Shown: piece by piece, positions 1-11,470 of the stretch | Numbering within the stretch: position 1 is the first letter of the stretch | Layout: every line of letters starts with the position of its first letter | Origin: Paraconiothyrium sp. Pb-2020 | Lineage: Eukaryota > Ascomycota > Dothideomycetes > Pleosporales > Didymosphaeriaceae | Assembly: GCA_022419385.1 (NCBI GenBank) | Contig: JAJUBI010000006.1 | Location: forward strand, 2,666,001 to 2,730,000 | Reading direction: 5' to 3' | Length of the DNA stretch: 64,000 nt | Notes under the pieces: generated by a model | The model's input: the letters and a program-made list of their open reading frames with translations, nothing else | What the model was told of the DNA's origin: nothing | Database searches by the model: none | Translations under genes and position numbers: made by a program

Positions 1-1
1 G

Positions 2-820
2 GAAGAGGTTGAGAGTAGTAGCGAAGAGGGCGACGATGAAGAGCGCGATGCGCTCGACCCGGGCATGGATGAGGAAATTGGAGCCGGTGGCAAGAAGCAT
101 CATGCGCCAAAGCTGGATGCCTTCAACATGAGAGCCGAACAGGAAGAAGGCCGCTTCGATGAGGCAGGGAACTACGTCCGCAAAGCATTTGACCCGGAAG
201 CCGCCCAGGATTCGTGGCTAGAAGGTGTTTCGAAGAAAGATATCAGGAAGGCTAAAGAGGCCCACGAAAAGCTCGAAGCAGAGAGGAGAGAACGTGAGCG
301 GCAAGAAGACTCCATCGTAACCAGCGATGTGCTCTCTTCGTTGATCCAGCACCTGGAAGTCGGGGAGTCACCGATGGAAGCTTTGATACGGCATGGAAAA
401 GCGGCGCCAAAGAAGAAAAGCACGAGCAACTGGAGCAAGAAGAAGAAACGTCAAGAAATGGAAGTCGAGGTCGACCCAGCACAGGAAGCCGCGGCAGCCA
501 AAGCAAAAGAAGCAATCGATAGCATAACTGAATGGGCCAGCCGCTTGACGGATCGCGGCGTCGAAGACATCTACAATCAACCCCGCGAAATGATCATGCG
601 CGCATACAAACGCGAGACAGGGGAGGATTGGAAGGGTCTTAATCCTACTGAAGCTGCATGGGAGTTCCACTGGCTGAGCGCACCAGACGACGCTATCAAC
701 GGGCCCTATGACACAGCGACTATGCGGGCTTGGGAAGAGGGCGGGCAATTTGCTGCTGGCGCCGAGTTCCGCCGCGTAGGAGAGACAGAGTGGAGTCGTC
801 TGCTCGACTTTGACGGTTGA
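2..820 (+). CDS. Lin1/CD2BP2-type GYF-domain protein (5' partial)
   Basis: The frame is open from the left edge of the window, so the true start lies outside; about 272 C-terminal residues are present. The N-terminal part is acidic and then charged and coiled-coil-like (EAHEKLEAERRERERQ). The last 60 residues form a GYF domain with the conserved aromatic core WEFHWLSAPDD followed by NGPYDTATM, which replaces the classical GPF. In the CD2BP2/Snu40/Lin1 family this C-terminal GYF domain binds proline-rich peptides of U5 snRNP proteins and helps tri-snRNP assembly in the nucleus. The family assignment rests on the C-terminal GYF position, the acidic N-terminus and the motif KLDAFNM. The splicing role is inferred from the family. 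Confidence 0.85.
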   Translation, partial: EEVESSSEEGDDEERDALDPGMDEEIGAGGKKHHAPKLDAFNMRAEQEEGRFDEAGNYVRKAFDPEAAQDSWLEGVSKKDIRKAKEAHEKLEAERRERERQEDSIVTSDVLSSLIQHLEVGESPMEALIRHGKAAPKKKSTSNWSKKKKRQEMEVEVDPAQEAAAAKAKEAIDSITEWASRLTDRGVEDIYNQPREMIMRAYKRETGEDWKGLNPTEAAWEFHWLSAPDDAINGPYDTATMRAWEEGGQFAAGAEFRRVGETEWSRLLDFDG

Positions 821-2406
821 GCAGTCTTGAAGACGACGTTTTGAGAAGGGTAGGTTACACGGTGCTACTATACACCGGACTGCCACCTGCGGCAGAGTAC
901 TTCACCGTTAAACATGCATATCGACGGTCCAGCTAAAGGTCTCGTCCGACAGACCGTCCGATGGCTTGCAGAATGCCATGCTGCGTACAGTCAACCGTGC
1001 AGCGTAGATGGAGCTGCGCGACGCTCACTCGTTCGCTAGCGTCACGTGAGCGAAAGTTCATGCGTGTTGAGAAGGATCCTTGCATCGTGTCCCGCCAGTT
1101 GGAAGAGGAGACAGGTCGCGCCGGGTTGTCAGCGGCCGGCAGCGCGCCGACGCAGAGGGAAGACGACAGCTGTGGCACGCTAGGACTGACAATGAATCGA
1201 ATCAGAAGTGCCATCTGCCGTGCAACCGTCTCCTCCTCGCCGTGACTGCTTCTGTGTGCGCGTGCATATGTCTGAGCCTGAATGATGAATGTGACCTCGT
1301 GGTGGCTACAGCGCCGCCGACTAATCAGCGCGCGCGAAAGGAGATGATTTAGCAATAACGAACAGCCTGCGGATGCTCTGCCGCGCCTCTGGACATGTGC
1401 CCCTCGTCGGTGCAGCGTGGCAGTTGGACGGACCGAACGGGACATTGTCTGGTGGCAAGACCGGAGCTTGGAATGCCTGCTGATCGCTGCAGGCCATGGC
1501 GCATCCCCAGCCCCGCGCGCCTAGCATCAAAAGTAAACTGCCACGACGGTGCGAGTCACGGCGTGCTCCAGGCGACGGGCAGCGCAGACTGCATGTGGGA
1601 GAAGGCGTGAGAGGGAGACGCGGTCGCTAACAGCGAACTACAAGTGCACTAGGGAGCACCCCGAGCGCAACGGCCCGCGTGAAATGGCGGGCTCCAGGAT
1701 GTCCATGGGCGAGAGCGGAAAGCAGCCCGCGAGCCATGCTGTGGGTGCAGAACGGTGGTTCACGAGTGAGGCTGTCTCGGCTGGGGGGTCTGCGAGCAAG
1801 ACTATCGAAGAGAGACGCGTACCAGGGCACGGCAGAGGCAGAGGCTGCAGTGATAGGGGCAGCGACGAGAGACATGAGGGCTGCTGTCCAATGAAGGCAT
1901 GCTCGGGTCTCAAAGTCGAGGACTTGCCCTGGGCCGCCCTCCCCGCTAGCAGCTCTTCTTTTCGCATACATAGCACGCGCACGCTGCCCTCCCTCCTGCT
2001 ACGCTGCCACTGCTCGCCACTGCTGCCTCGCGTTGACGACGCGTGCGGTCCCTCGTGTCTTGTTCTGACGCCGTCTGTTTGCGGCCCACCCACGGCAGCT
2101 GCTCATCTCCCGCGCAGCGACGGTGTGCACAGGGGAAAAGGAGAGCAGCTGGCTCGCCCACCCGCCAGCCCAGCCCTGTCATTTCCCGCTCTTTCATAGA
2201 TAGACTTGCGAGCGCCGTCTGTGGCCACTCGAGCGCCCGAGTCCCCTATTCCACCGCTCCAGGAACCGCAGCCAGTCGAAGGCCAGGACACGCCGCGACC
2301 GCCCGCAGACCCTCTGAGCCGCCGCCTTGGCACGACTACCTGCCCTGGTTAATTTTCCCATCCATCTCGACTTCCCAGCCCACACTCATCCTGCACACCG
2401 CACACC
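821..2406. other. Intergenic region; long pyrimidine-rich leader/promoter
   Basis: No reading frame here looks like a conserved protein. The last 400 bases before the RRM/R3H gene are rich in C and T on the plus strand, as is common in promoters and 5' leaders of highly expressed fungal genes. It probably holds the 3' end of the GYF gene transcript and the promoter of the next gene. Confidence 0.5.
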
Positions 2407-4290
2407 ATGTACTCCGCCTACGATCCGCCCTCGTCGCGGTCGCCCGGCTCCCATCGCCACCAGCCGCAGACCCTTCACCGCCAACCCTCCCGCCAGTTTG
2501 ACGCATACGGCCAGCTGCCGCCAGGCGGTCTGTACACGGCAGAGGACCACGCCCAAGGCTACCAGCAGCAGCAGCCGCGGAACTACGACCGCCTGAATGC
2601 CACCGTCCACTCTCCCTACAACTACGACCTGGGCGCCCAGGGCTGGAACGCAAATCCCTTCGGTCAGAACACCATCGGCTCGCTCGGCGGTGCTGCTACC
2701 TCCCGCATAAAGCAACAGGGCCGTGGCGGCGGCCGCAGTGCTCTGCCAGCCGTAAGTGATGCCGTGCCGAATTGTTTTGCACTCGCTGACGCTTCCCAGG
2801 GATGGCTTGACCAGCCCCAGGGTGTCCCAACTTTCGCGCTAGGTGGCTTGGGCAATGGTCACCCAAACTCTCTGCTGAACCCTGCCATGCAGCAGAACCA
2901 GTTTCCCCAGGACGTTGACGAGGAACTCATCCCTACTGCCATCGTAATCAAGAACATCCCCTTCGCCGTGAAGAAAGAACAGCTCGTCTCGCTGATGACG
3001 GAGCTTCGTCTTCCCCTGCCGTATGCCTTCAACTACCACTTTGACAATGGCGTCTTCAGGGGTCTTGCCTTCGCCAATTTCACAACTGCAGAAGAGACGG
3101 CCCAGGTCATAGAAGCTATGAATCACTTTGAGCTCCATGGTAGGAAGCTCCGCGTCGAGTACAAGAAGATGCTGCCGCTGGCGGAACGGGAACGCATCGA
3201 ACGTGAGAAGCGTGAGCGTAGAGGCCAACTCGAGGAGCAGCACCGTCCCATGGCTGGATCCCTGCAAACGCAACCATCATATAGCTCCTTAGCTTCTCAC
3301 ATTCCGGCAACCTCTCCCTCACCCGTGTCACGTCTCCGCCAGCAAAAGCCTGGTGGTATGTGGCAGCGCGACCTAGGAGGAGGACCGTCTCCGACTAATC
3401 CCTCGGCGGAAGTGGACCTGAATGATCCCCAGGTGCTGCAGTTCTATTCGCAGCTGCTTCTCTTCAAAGAGTCACCAGAAAGGGACAGCATGACCTTCCC
3501 ATCTACCTTGTCCCCACCTCAACGGCGCATTGTCCATACCCTGGCCCATCAACTTGGCCTTGCTCATATCTCCAAGGGCGATAGTGGGCAGCGCCAGTTG
3601 CACATCTTTAAGGTTCACGATAGCCAAGGCTTAAGCCCGCCCATGCCGCAGATGCCAACGAGCCACGCCACGGAACAACCACGCCGTGGCCTTAACCGTG
3701 CCGCAACCACGGACTTCAGTGATGTTCGTGCTTCGGAAGGTTTCTATAGTGCTTTCGGAAGGCAAGCATCCGGTTTGCTTGGGTTTCCTGATTCCCCTGG
3801 TGGTCTTGCCGCTGCACCTAACCTACGCGCCGCTAAGTCGTATGCCGACCTTCGCTCGTACACTCCTTCGCCAGCGCCATCCACAGCTAGCCATCCGATC
3901 GGTCGTCTTGGAGGCCCTACGTTGGAAGGTTTATCCTTCACTGGCTCTTCGACGAACCCGAACGGAACCCCGACAACAGCTTCTATGTCGCAACGTGATG
4001 ATGGCCTGCTCGAGCGTGAGCTTGGTCGCATGCAAATTGGCTCAGGCTTCGGTCAAGGCGGTAGCCCGCGTTCGCTACGACAGATGACATCTTGGGATAA
4101 CCCGGGTCCCATTGGAGGCCATCGTACCTTTGGTGGTGGTAACTACGACGACCGTCCCTCAAGGCAGCCCCGTGGCCCTGTACCCGAGCGTGGCAGTGGG
4201 TTCAGCCGCCCCCGACAAAACGGCCACCAAGGTCGTGGCAGCGACGAACTGTCCTCGCAGTCCAACGTCGAGATCCTCGTTGGGCAGTGA
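2407..4290 (+). CDS. RRM + R3H RNA-binding protein (Pin4/Cip1-Cip2 type)
   Basis: One long frame of 627 codons. An RRM at about residues 177-254 contains the RNP2-like IVIKNIPF and the RNP1-like RGLAFANF. It is followed by the charged helix AERERIEREKRERRG and by an R3H-like domain around residues 337-405 (PPQRRIVHTLAHQLGLAH). The rest is Gln/Ser/Pro/Gly-rich and disordered. This RRM-R3H order is that of fungal Pin4 and fission yeast Cip1/Cip2, cytoplasmic post-transcriptional regulators linked to stress and checkpoint signalling; that role is from the family. Bases 2752-2799 look like a 48-base intron (GTAAGT donor, CTGAC branch site, CAG acceptor). It is a multiple of three and stop-free, so removing it gives 611 residues. 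The start follows a C-rich leader and is the first ATG of the frame. Confidence 0.85.
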   Translation: MYSAYDPPSSRSPGSHRHQPQTLHRQPSRQFDAYGQLPPGGLYTAEDHAQGYQQQQPRNYDRLNATVHSPYNYDLGAQGWNANPFGQNTIGSLGGAATSRIKQQGRGGGRSALPAVSDAVPNCFALADASQGWLDQPQGVPTFALGGLGNGHPNSLLNPAMQQNQFPQDVDEELIPTAIVIKNIPFAVKKEQLVSLMTELRLPLPYAFNYHFDNGVFRGLAFANFTTAEETAQVIEAMNHFELHGRKLRVEYKKMLPLAERERIEREKRERRGQLEEQHRPMAGSLQTQPSYSSLASHIPATSPSPVSRLRQQKPGGMWQRDLGGGPSPTNPSAEVDLNDPQVLQFYSQLLLFKESPERDSMTFPSTLSPPQRRIVHTLAHQLGLAHISKGDSGQRQLHIFKVHDSQGLSPPMPQMPTSHATEQPRRGLNRAATTDFSDVRASEGFYSAFGRQASGLLGFPDSPGGLAAAPNLRAAKSYADLRSYTPSPAPSTASHPIGRLGGPTLEGLSFTGSSTNPNGTPTTASMSQRDDGLLERELGRMQIGSGFGQGGSPRSLRQMTSWDNPGPIGGHRTFGGGNYDDRPSRQPRGPVPERGSGFSRPRQNGHQGRGSDELSSQSNVEILVGQ

Positions 4291-6663
4291 GAGGTTCGAT
4301 GGCAATAATATGTTCAAGAGCACTACGCATGCTCTCCCTACGTCACATGAGGGTCGATATTTGAACGAGAGATGATGACGTTTACGGCCGTGTACACCTG
4401 GCCTTCGCTCGAGACAGACCTTACTCTCACGACGTATACGAAGAATGACGCTACGATAGTAGAGACTATATTTGACGGAGCTCGGGCTCCTGATCTCGCA
4501 TTTCTAATTTGGGTACACCGAAAAAAGCATTTCATGGATATACTGGATCTCCACTGTTGTTTCTGCCTCATCCCTTTCCTTACTGGACTGTATTAATTGT
4601 TTTCACACCTTCTGCATCAGGGTTTTGCGTTTTTGGTCTTTCCCGTAGTCGCTTGTTGGGTATCCGGGCTAGCACAGGACCTCACCAGAACTACGTTAGC
4701 CCCTGAAGGGCTTACACCTTCGATCGCACCCGCTTCTTACTTTAATATGGGCAAGCTGCCCTAGAGGTGTGGTGTTTTCAATTCAACGCTGCTCTGCTTT
4801 GCGAACCCAACATGCGACTTGTTCTATCTTTCTTTCCTTCTACCGCTTCTTTCTTCCCAATCGAACACACTACGCGACAACGACACTGCATTCGACACGA
4901 TCCGCAACGACGAGATACCTTGCATACATCACGTCTATTCCGCGACTACGTCCTGCCATTGCGACCGCGATTAAATCCCAACGAACGAACTATGCACGCG
5001 CACACGAGAAAATTAAGAACATCGCTTGGCCAGCAAAACGATTCACGATTCCCGAGAAACGACAGCATTTGTCTATATCCCCAAATCACATTCCGCGATC
5101 TGTCGTGCGTTCTGCCCCTAGCCTCATCGTTCCACCCTCCGTTGTCTGCCGTCTTTAATAGTCGCAGAGTGGTATTGTGTTGTTCCACCCCCTTTTCTCC
5201 ATTCTGCTTTGAGCTCCGCTTTACTTGCATATATGAACGATTGGCGGGTTCTTTAATCATGCTTGGGGATGAAGTTGATGATCGAAATCTTTGAAGATAT
5301 GTTTTTGCGCGCTTAGTTATGTTTTTACAGTCCCATTGAAGGCAAGAGTTTGGATGGGGGGATCGGTGCGCGGGAGGTTCGGTATATGGCCACTGTCTAG
5401 AAGAGACGAGACAAAGATCGCCCGCTACCTACCGATGTACCGTATGTACTGTAATGGGATAGAGTGCTTGATACAAAGGCTTCTGTGCTTGTTCTGATGC
5501 TCACTTGTATTGTCGGAAATTCTAGTGGGCAATCGCACCTTGGAACATTTCCGCTCTTGCCTTCGACTACTGAAACTCATCTTGCCTTCTCCTCTCTAGC
5601 CATGCCTGACAACAGTACCTATGGTGTAGTCAACAACCTTGACCCTACAAGTTCAACCCTACGATTCTTACTACCTTTTTGCTTATAATCTCAACTAAAT
5701 TTCCGACTACAGTGTCCAACATCCAAATTTCTGCTTGCGAGGCCGCGGTCAGCACTTGTGAGCGCGGTCGAATTTGAAGCAACTGCTTACCTGGGTGTTG
5801 TATATTGTAAGCAGTGACGTGTCCCGCAGCGTGACTGCAGTAATGCTATAAAGACCAACTCGCGCTCAAGTCGTCCATTGGAATCTTTCTCATTGGGGTA
5901 TACGGCCATGAAATGGTACTGCTAACGCCCTGACACGTGTGATATTCGGTGAGCAGATAAGCTTAGTGTTGTTGGGTGCCCAGTTATCAGTCTCCGGACG
6001 TTCATGCACTGCTTCATGGAGGTCAAGGGACTTTGAGCACTGGAGGGGTGCTTATTGCCACTCCTCTGGGTAGCATGATAGAGGCGGTGCACGAATCTTC
6101 TCTGATGTACTATAGGCTACGGGTGGTAGTTCTTCGCCAGTGGTTCCGTGAACAGAGCTGAATGAGGCATGGAGGGTATTCAGTCTAATAGCAGTTCTTG
6201 AGAAACATAAAGAACGTGTCCTAGAGTGCACAGTATACTTCGTTCTCCATGCGCGATCTCTTTGATCATGAATCTTAAGAAAGTGAGTTTTCCGGACGCG
6301 GGATGTTTGTTACTACTACATAATGGTGGAACCTGATTGAAGACCAAACCTAACACCTACCCGCACACGCCGAACTCAACAAAAGAAAGGTGACGCAGCA
6401 GAACCCTGTCCCAATGGCCTCCACCAACCTAGAAGCATCGTGGAAAGAATAGCCAGACGCGTCTTGCGCTCGCGACATGCACAACAACAATCGGAAGTGA
6501 CGGACAATCCCAGTCACAGGGCACGCATGCCTAAGGGACATGACCTCAGTCCGTACAAGGCCCTGGCTATCGCTAGTAAGGCATTTGTTGCTTGCATACG
6601 CATATTCGCGGTGGACGTTCGAGATAGTCGCATCCACTCATTAAGGCTCGATATTTCGGGCCC
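4291..6663. other. Intergenic region, 2.4 kb, no gene recognised
   Basis: Short open frames occur on both strands but none shows family motifs, splice-linked continuity or a signal peptide. The region lies between the 3' ends of two convergent genes (RRM/R3H on plus, H2A.Z on minus), so it should carry both 3' UTRs. Nothing else could be supported. Confidence 0.4.
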
Positions 6664-7261
6664 CTACGCTTCGATGGGCTTCGCGCCCTTCTTCTTCTGC
6701 TCGACCTTGAGCAACAAAGCACGATTGATATGTGGCAGGACACCTCCGAAAGCAATGGTCGCGCGGATGAGCGTGTCTAGTTCCTCGTCACCGCGAATAG
6801 CGAGCTGCAGGTGGCGCGGCGTGATACGCTTGACCTTCAGATCCTTGGCGGCGTTGCCCGCCAATTCGAGGACTTCGGCAGTCAAGTATTCGAGGACGGC
6901 GGTGAGGTAGATGGAGGCTTTGGCGCCGATGCGCGTCTTCTGGCGGGTAATGGTTCGGAGGTGGCGCTTTATGCGACCGCAGGGGAACTGGACTGAAGCG
7001 TGAGCGAATGTAGGCTGCTATGCGACGCGGCGCATCGCCGTAAGGACAACCTTGTCGTGTGAGGAGGGGCTGTGATTGCGCATCCAGTGCTTACCTGCAG
7101 GCCAGCCTTCGCCGAGTGCGATTTGGTTGTCTTCACGTGCGAGTCTCCCTTTCCTCCCGTCTTGCCACCGGTTTTGCCCTAGAAGCGCATCAGCTTCATG
7201 CGCTCTTACATCGCGCAGAGGGTCGCTGCCCGAATCAGGCGCGTACCTTTCCTCCTGGCAT
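6664..7261 (-). CDS. htz1: Histone variant H2A.Z
   Basis: Three coding exons on the minus strand: 7261-7247 (15 bases, MPGGK), 7178-7095 and 6987-6664, with GT-AG introns of 68 and 107 bases. The 140-residue product has the H2A fold: AGLQFPCGRIKRHL, then LTAEVLELAGNAAKDLKVKR, then ITPRHLQLAIRGDEELD. DLKVKRITPRHLQLAIRGDEEL and the end LLLKVEQKKK distinguish H2A.Z from canonical H2A, which has DNKKTRIIPRH and an SQE tail. H2A.Z replaces H2A at promoters and boundaries through SWR1. The L1-loop region (RTITRQKTRIGAKASIY) is more divergent than the rest. The frame is intact across both introns, which matters because the neighbouring striatin locus is not. Confidence 0.95.
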
Positions 7262-8828
7262 CTTTGCAGCTTTTTTCGCGAAGAACTACGGTTGTTATGG
7301 TATGAATGGAGGTGCGCGACCGTGAATCCCAGCGTTCGACTCGTGTTCGATGGTGGTGGTGTCGGTGTCGGTGGGGTGGCTGGGTGGAGAGAGAGCTCTT
7401 CTGCGGAATGGTTGTTGTTATGAAAGTCGCGTTAATCGAATCGGGGATGGTGCGACTTGGCAGAAGGCGCCACTGGATGCGTTCTGAACAGGCAACAAGA
7501 GTACAGAACGTGATGCTGTGGTCCGATAATCCGGCCCCAAGGGTGCTCGTGTAAATCTAGTGCTTCTGTCTTGTGTACAGAGCGATGTGCAAAGGTGTTG
7601 TGAACTGAAACAATTGATGGCGTGATAGCTGAGCGAACTGTTCAGTCTTGGAGGTCCAAAACCTGGCGCTACAATCGAACATTAGTAAACCTAAGGTGGA
7701 CCTTGGGTAGATACGACGAGAATTCACACCTTGTATCGTGGCTCCTGCCGTAGCAGGTTCTGGTTTTCTCGATCGGTGTCCCACGTACGTTATCCGAGCC
7801 CCAGGTTCCATTAAGCTCCATTAGTCTTCTACTAGCCGCGCCATATTAATTACGGAATGGCCGAACCATGTAAGGAGGAAACAGATCGATATGAGATTGA
7901 CGAAATGAAAAGAGGATGATTCATAGAAAGAGGCTGAAGAAAGTAAAGACCACTGGTGAATAGGTGACGGAGTGTTGAAAAGAACCTTGGAAAGGAGTGG
8001 AACAAAGGACAGTCCATGGTTTCCGAGTACTGAACCCGGCTCTGGCTAGTAACGCATATCGTTCGACTGTTAAAGCGTAGTGCCTCCGAAAGTCCTCTTG
8101 CTGCGGCGTTTGAAGTTCCCAGGAGGATAGTGTAGAGAACATGACTAGAGAATGCGCATGCTGCTGTTATGTCTCGCAATGGATCATTGAGTATTGGAAA
8201 TTCGAAAAAATCTGACACTCGTAGAGTTTGTTCTCCTGGTGGTCCCTCGCGGCAGTTAAAGCAATCGTTGTGGTGGACTCGAGCCGTATGCAGCTTCCCG
8301 CCTAGGTGGCAGATGATCGAAGTTCTAGGACTCCGCCTTATGGGGTACTATATGGCGGTAAAGCGATCTGGATCGGTTCCTTCATGATGTTGATAAATGC
8401 ACTATGGTAAAAACAAGACAGCACCAAAGGCTTGAGGGTAGCACAATGATCATGATGTTCAACGTACATGGAAACGGAATCGAGCCGAACAGCGCAAGCA
8501 TGCGGGGCTAATCCTGAAGAGGCATGGAGGATAGAGGGTCGCTTGGCAATTGGGGCACCACCACGACGCCCAGTCTCCCTTTCCGAGCAGCAAGCCGCTG
8601 ATAGCCTGTGTGTTTTCAAAAGCTGCTGCACGCCATCTTGCGCCCCTCCGAACACCCTGCTCATCTTCTCCGCGTAGTCGTGGCTGCCCCAGACGCCCAA
8701 GCACTTGCCCGATCCGAGCTCCTCGTTCCGGACAGCTATTCATCGCTTGGGTTGGCACCTCTCCGCCGTATGTTGACACCCGCGGAACCGTTTGACGCAA
8801 CATACCACAACCACAGAGGAGCGACGCG
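7262..8828. other. Intergenic region between divergent H2A.Z and striatin
   Basis: The two genes diverge, so this 1.57-kb stretch should contain both promoters. A GGT-rich simple stretch occurs at about 7351-7383. No conserved coding sequence, tRNA or repeat could be supported. Confidence 0.45.
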
Positions 8829-11470
8829 ATGGCATGGCAGTCCCCTCGGCCATGAATACAGGCGGCGCAACAGGCGGAGGTGATGGCAATGGCCCGACAC
8901 AGAGTACACGCTGCAAGGTAAGAGATGCCGCTGCCGAGAACGCGCTGTCGCAATTTACATACACTGACCGATGCTGTTAGGGTTATGCGCTTCCTACAGT
9001 TGGAATGGCACAGTCACGAACGTGCGCGAAACGCTTGGGACATTGAGCGTGCCGAGATGAAGGCCAAAATCGCGAAGCAGGAGGGCGAGGTCCGGAGCGC
9101 AAAGAAGCTGAACGACCAGCTGAATCGACATGTCCCAGATGCTCGAGCAAGCACTGAAGAACGAGCGGGCCAAGTCCAAGCCCGAGCCGCGGCGCGAATG
9201 CCGACGAAAAGAAAGATAAGGTCAAAGCAGATGCTAAGAGGTATGAGACCTGTAAAGCGTGCGCAAACCTCCTTGTTGTGCTGCTCCCCTTCTCGCAGCC
9301 AAGCTAACTGATGTGACTCTCTAGCTCAAAATAAGCCGCACAATTCGTTTCTTGACGTCGACCCGGGATCGTCAGAACACGCCGAAGCCGAGCGAGACAG
9401 CCTCCGCGAGAAGTCGAAGCTTTACCTTACAAAATGCGTCGAGAGATCACATATCTGTTGACACCGCCCGCTCAGCCTGCGCCTCAGCCAGGTCATCATG
9501 ATTGGACAGTAGCTCTGGGTTCCTCAACCATACCCAGCCTTCGATGGAGGACATGTACCTTCAGCAGCACCAGCGGAAGATGCAGTCCCAACTACCTACG
9601 ATGCCGAACACATCTATACCAAATCATCGGCCCCCCATATTCCTACATCTGCAGAGATGCATTCTTTCGCAGTGCAGCAACCGCAATTCCATCCAAGCCC
9701 CCCACACATGACCCGAGAACCCTCGAGCCAGATACCCCTTACCTCTCTGCAGGCATACCAGCCGATTTCATGGCACAACCACCACCACAACAGCAACCGC
9801 AACAAAGCTTATCTCCGTGCCCGAAGAACAGGTGGAAAAAGTTACACACAACCTTTGATAATCAGGGTCGACCGATAACCAGTCGGGAAGAGGGATCATC
9901 GGGTATTCCTCCAGTGACCGTAGATGATCCGGGAAGCTGGAATTTCGAAGAAGAGCCTGTCACTGAAATACCCCAGGAGGTCGCTACCGCGGAGACCAGA
10001 TACTGAATCCTTTCCGAGCGCACCAGCATTCCTGCGAAATCACCTCCACGACATGGAAGCGAAAAACAAGTTTGGAGCTACACCGAAGGCGGGCAAGCCA
10101 GGAGAAGCACGGGAAGCGACCAGTCAAAATGCACGATCAGATCCTCAAAACTTCAAAGTGAGATTTGCTCTTCGTGGCCATCTTGACGTTGTGCGGTCAG
10201 TCATTTTTACCGGTGGTGGTAGTCCCACTGAGCCGGAAATTTGCACTGTGACGATGGTATGATCAAGAGATGGATCATTCCGGCAAGCTATGCCAACCAA
10301 CATAGCATGAATAACGATCTGGACATCTCTCCATACTGGTCACACCGTGGCCATGACGGCATTGTAACTTCTTTGCAGCATGTCCCTCGTCAGCCTCCTT
10401 CGCAACTGGAGGAAGAGTGTCTGGCGACGGAATGGATATTCTCCGGAGGACAAGATGCTACCGTCCGTGTCTGGAGAGGGGTCGCGTAACCCGAAAGCTA
10501 CTCTCGATGGACACACAGACGCTGTTTGGTCTGTTGCGTACTACCGCGACGTGTCACTCAGTATTCGGTGCGGACTGTAGCAATTACGGCGGTCCTGACC
10601 GTTGTTGCTTGCATCGGTTCGGCAGATGGTACTATCAAGATCTGGCTGTGAGCGCACCTCCACAGCTCGTCTCGCCCCGACAGGCTCGCGCCGTGGCGTT
10701 GGTGGAAGTCGTAGACATTCTGTAACATCGGGTTCGAACTATCCCTCGTCACCACAACCAAGCATAGCGACTTCGACACCGTTCCACTACATGCTCGTAC
10801 ATACCATTGAGCGAGCTACGCATCCTTCGCCTACTTGTATTAGTCCTCTTTCTCCCAATGGCGAGAACTTTGTGGTATCGTTCACAGACGCTTCGATTCT
10901 AGTATACGATACGCGAACGGGCGAAGAGCTTATTGGCATGGCTAGCGCTGAAACCTATGATGGCACACCGGCAACAGGTATCACTTCCGTGGTCACGACT
11001 TCGCAAAGCATAGAAGGCACGTCGTCCCAAGATGCTGGTCGCGGAGCCGACGAAGAGGGCGCTGTCCACGGCCCAACTGGTTCGGGCAACACTGGAGGTG
11101 TGGAAGGCGTAATCATTAGTGGACATGAAGACCAATTCGTCAGATTCTACGACGCCAATTCTGGTGAGTCCCACCTATCGGCTGTGTTGAATGAACTAAC
11201 AACTTGCCAGGTCAATGCACCTACAACATGCTTGCCCATCCGGCCGCCATCTCTTCCCTCGCCATTAGCAAAGATGGCCGCGAAGCTGTGTCCGCCGGCC
11301 ACGACGCCTCTATCCGCTTCTGGTCCCTTGACAAGCGCATCTGCACCCAAGAAATCACCGCACATCGCATCATGCGTGGTGAGGGCGTCTGCAGTGTTGT
11401 CTGGAGCCAGGACGGTCGTTTAGTTGTGTCCGCGGGCGGCGACGGCGTTGTCAAGGTCTTCGCTAGATGA
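8829..11470 (+). pseudogene. Striatin (STRIPAK scaffold) with many frameshifts
   Basis: Striatin homology runs throughout. It starts MAWQSP, then EYTLQ / VMRFLQLEWHSHER and the coiled coil NAWDIERAEMKAKIAKQEG, LYLTKCVE / EITYLLTPP, FKVRFALRGHLDVVRSVIFT (first WD repeat), GSADGTIKIW, and the last WD repeats DGREAVSAGHDASIRFWSLD and WSQDGRLVVSAGGDGVVKVF. Striatin is the WD40/coiled-coil regulatory subunit of PP2A in the STRIPAK complex. The reading frame changes at more than ten places between about 8845 and 10740, for example near 8893, 9135, 9196, 9433, 9500, 10250, 10475 and 10650. Intron 1 (8918-8980) and the second intron (9241-9324) keep good splice signals but join out of frame. From about 10740 to the stop the frame is clean, with one intron at 11164-11210. 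Amino-acid sequence between breaks is well conserved, so indels dominate over substitutions. Either sequence error or a very recent pseudogene explains this. Confidence 0.8.

Noticed and set aside
820..2400. Possible second gene upstream of the RRM/R3H gene (frames near 1549-2199)
   Set aside because: Sequences on both strands are equally open and lack any family feature; the region is better explained as promoter and leader.
4767..5294. Overlapping plus-strand frames of 175 and 129 codons
   Set aside because: Two frames overlap with no codon bias or motif, and each has ordinary stop-free length for this composition.
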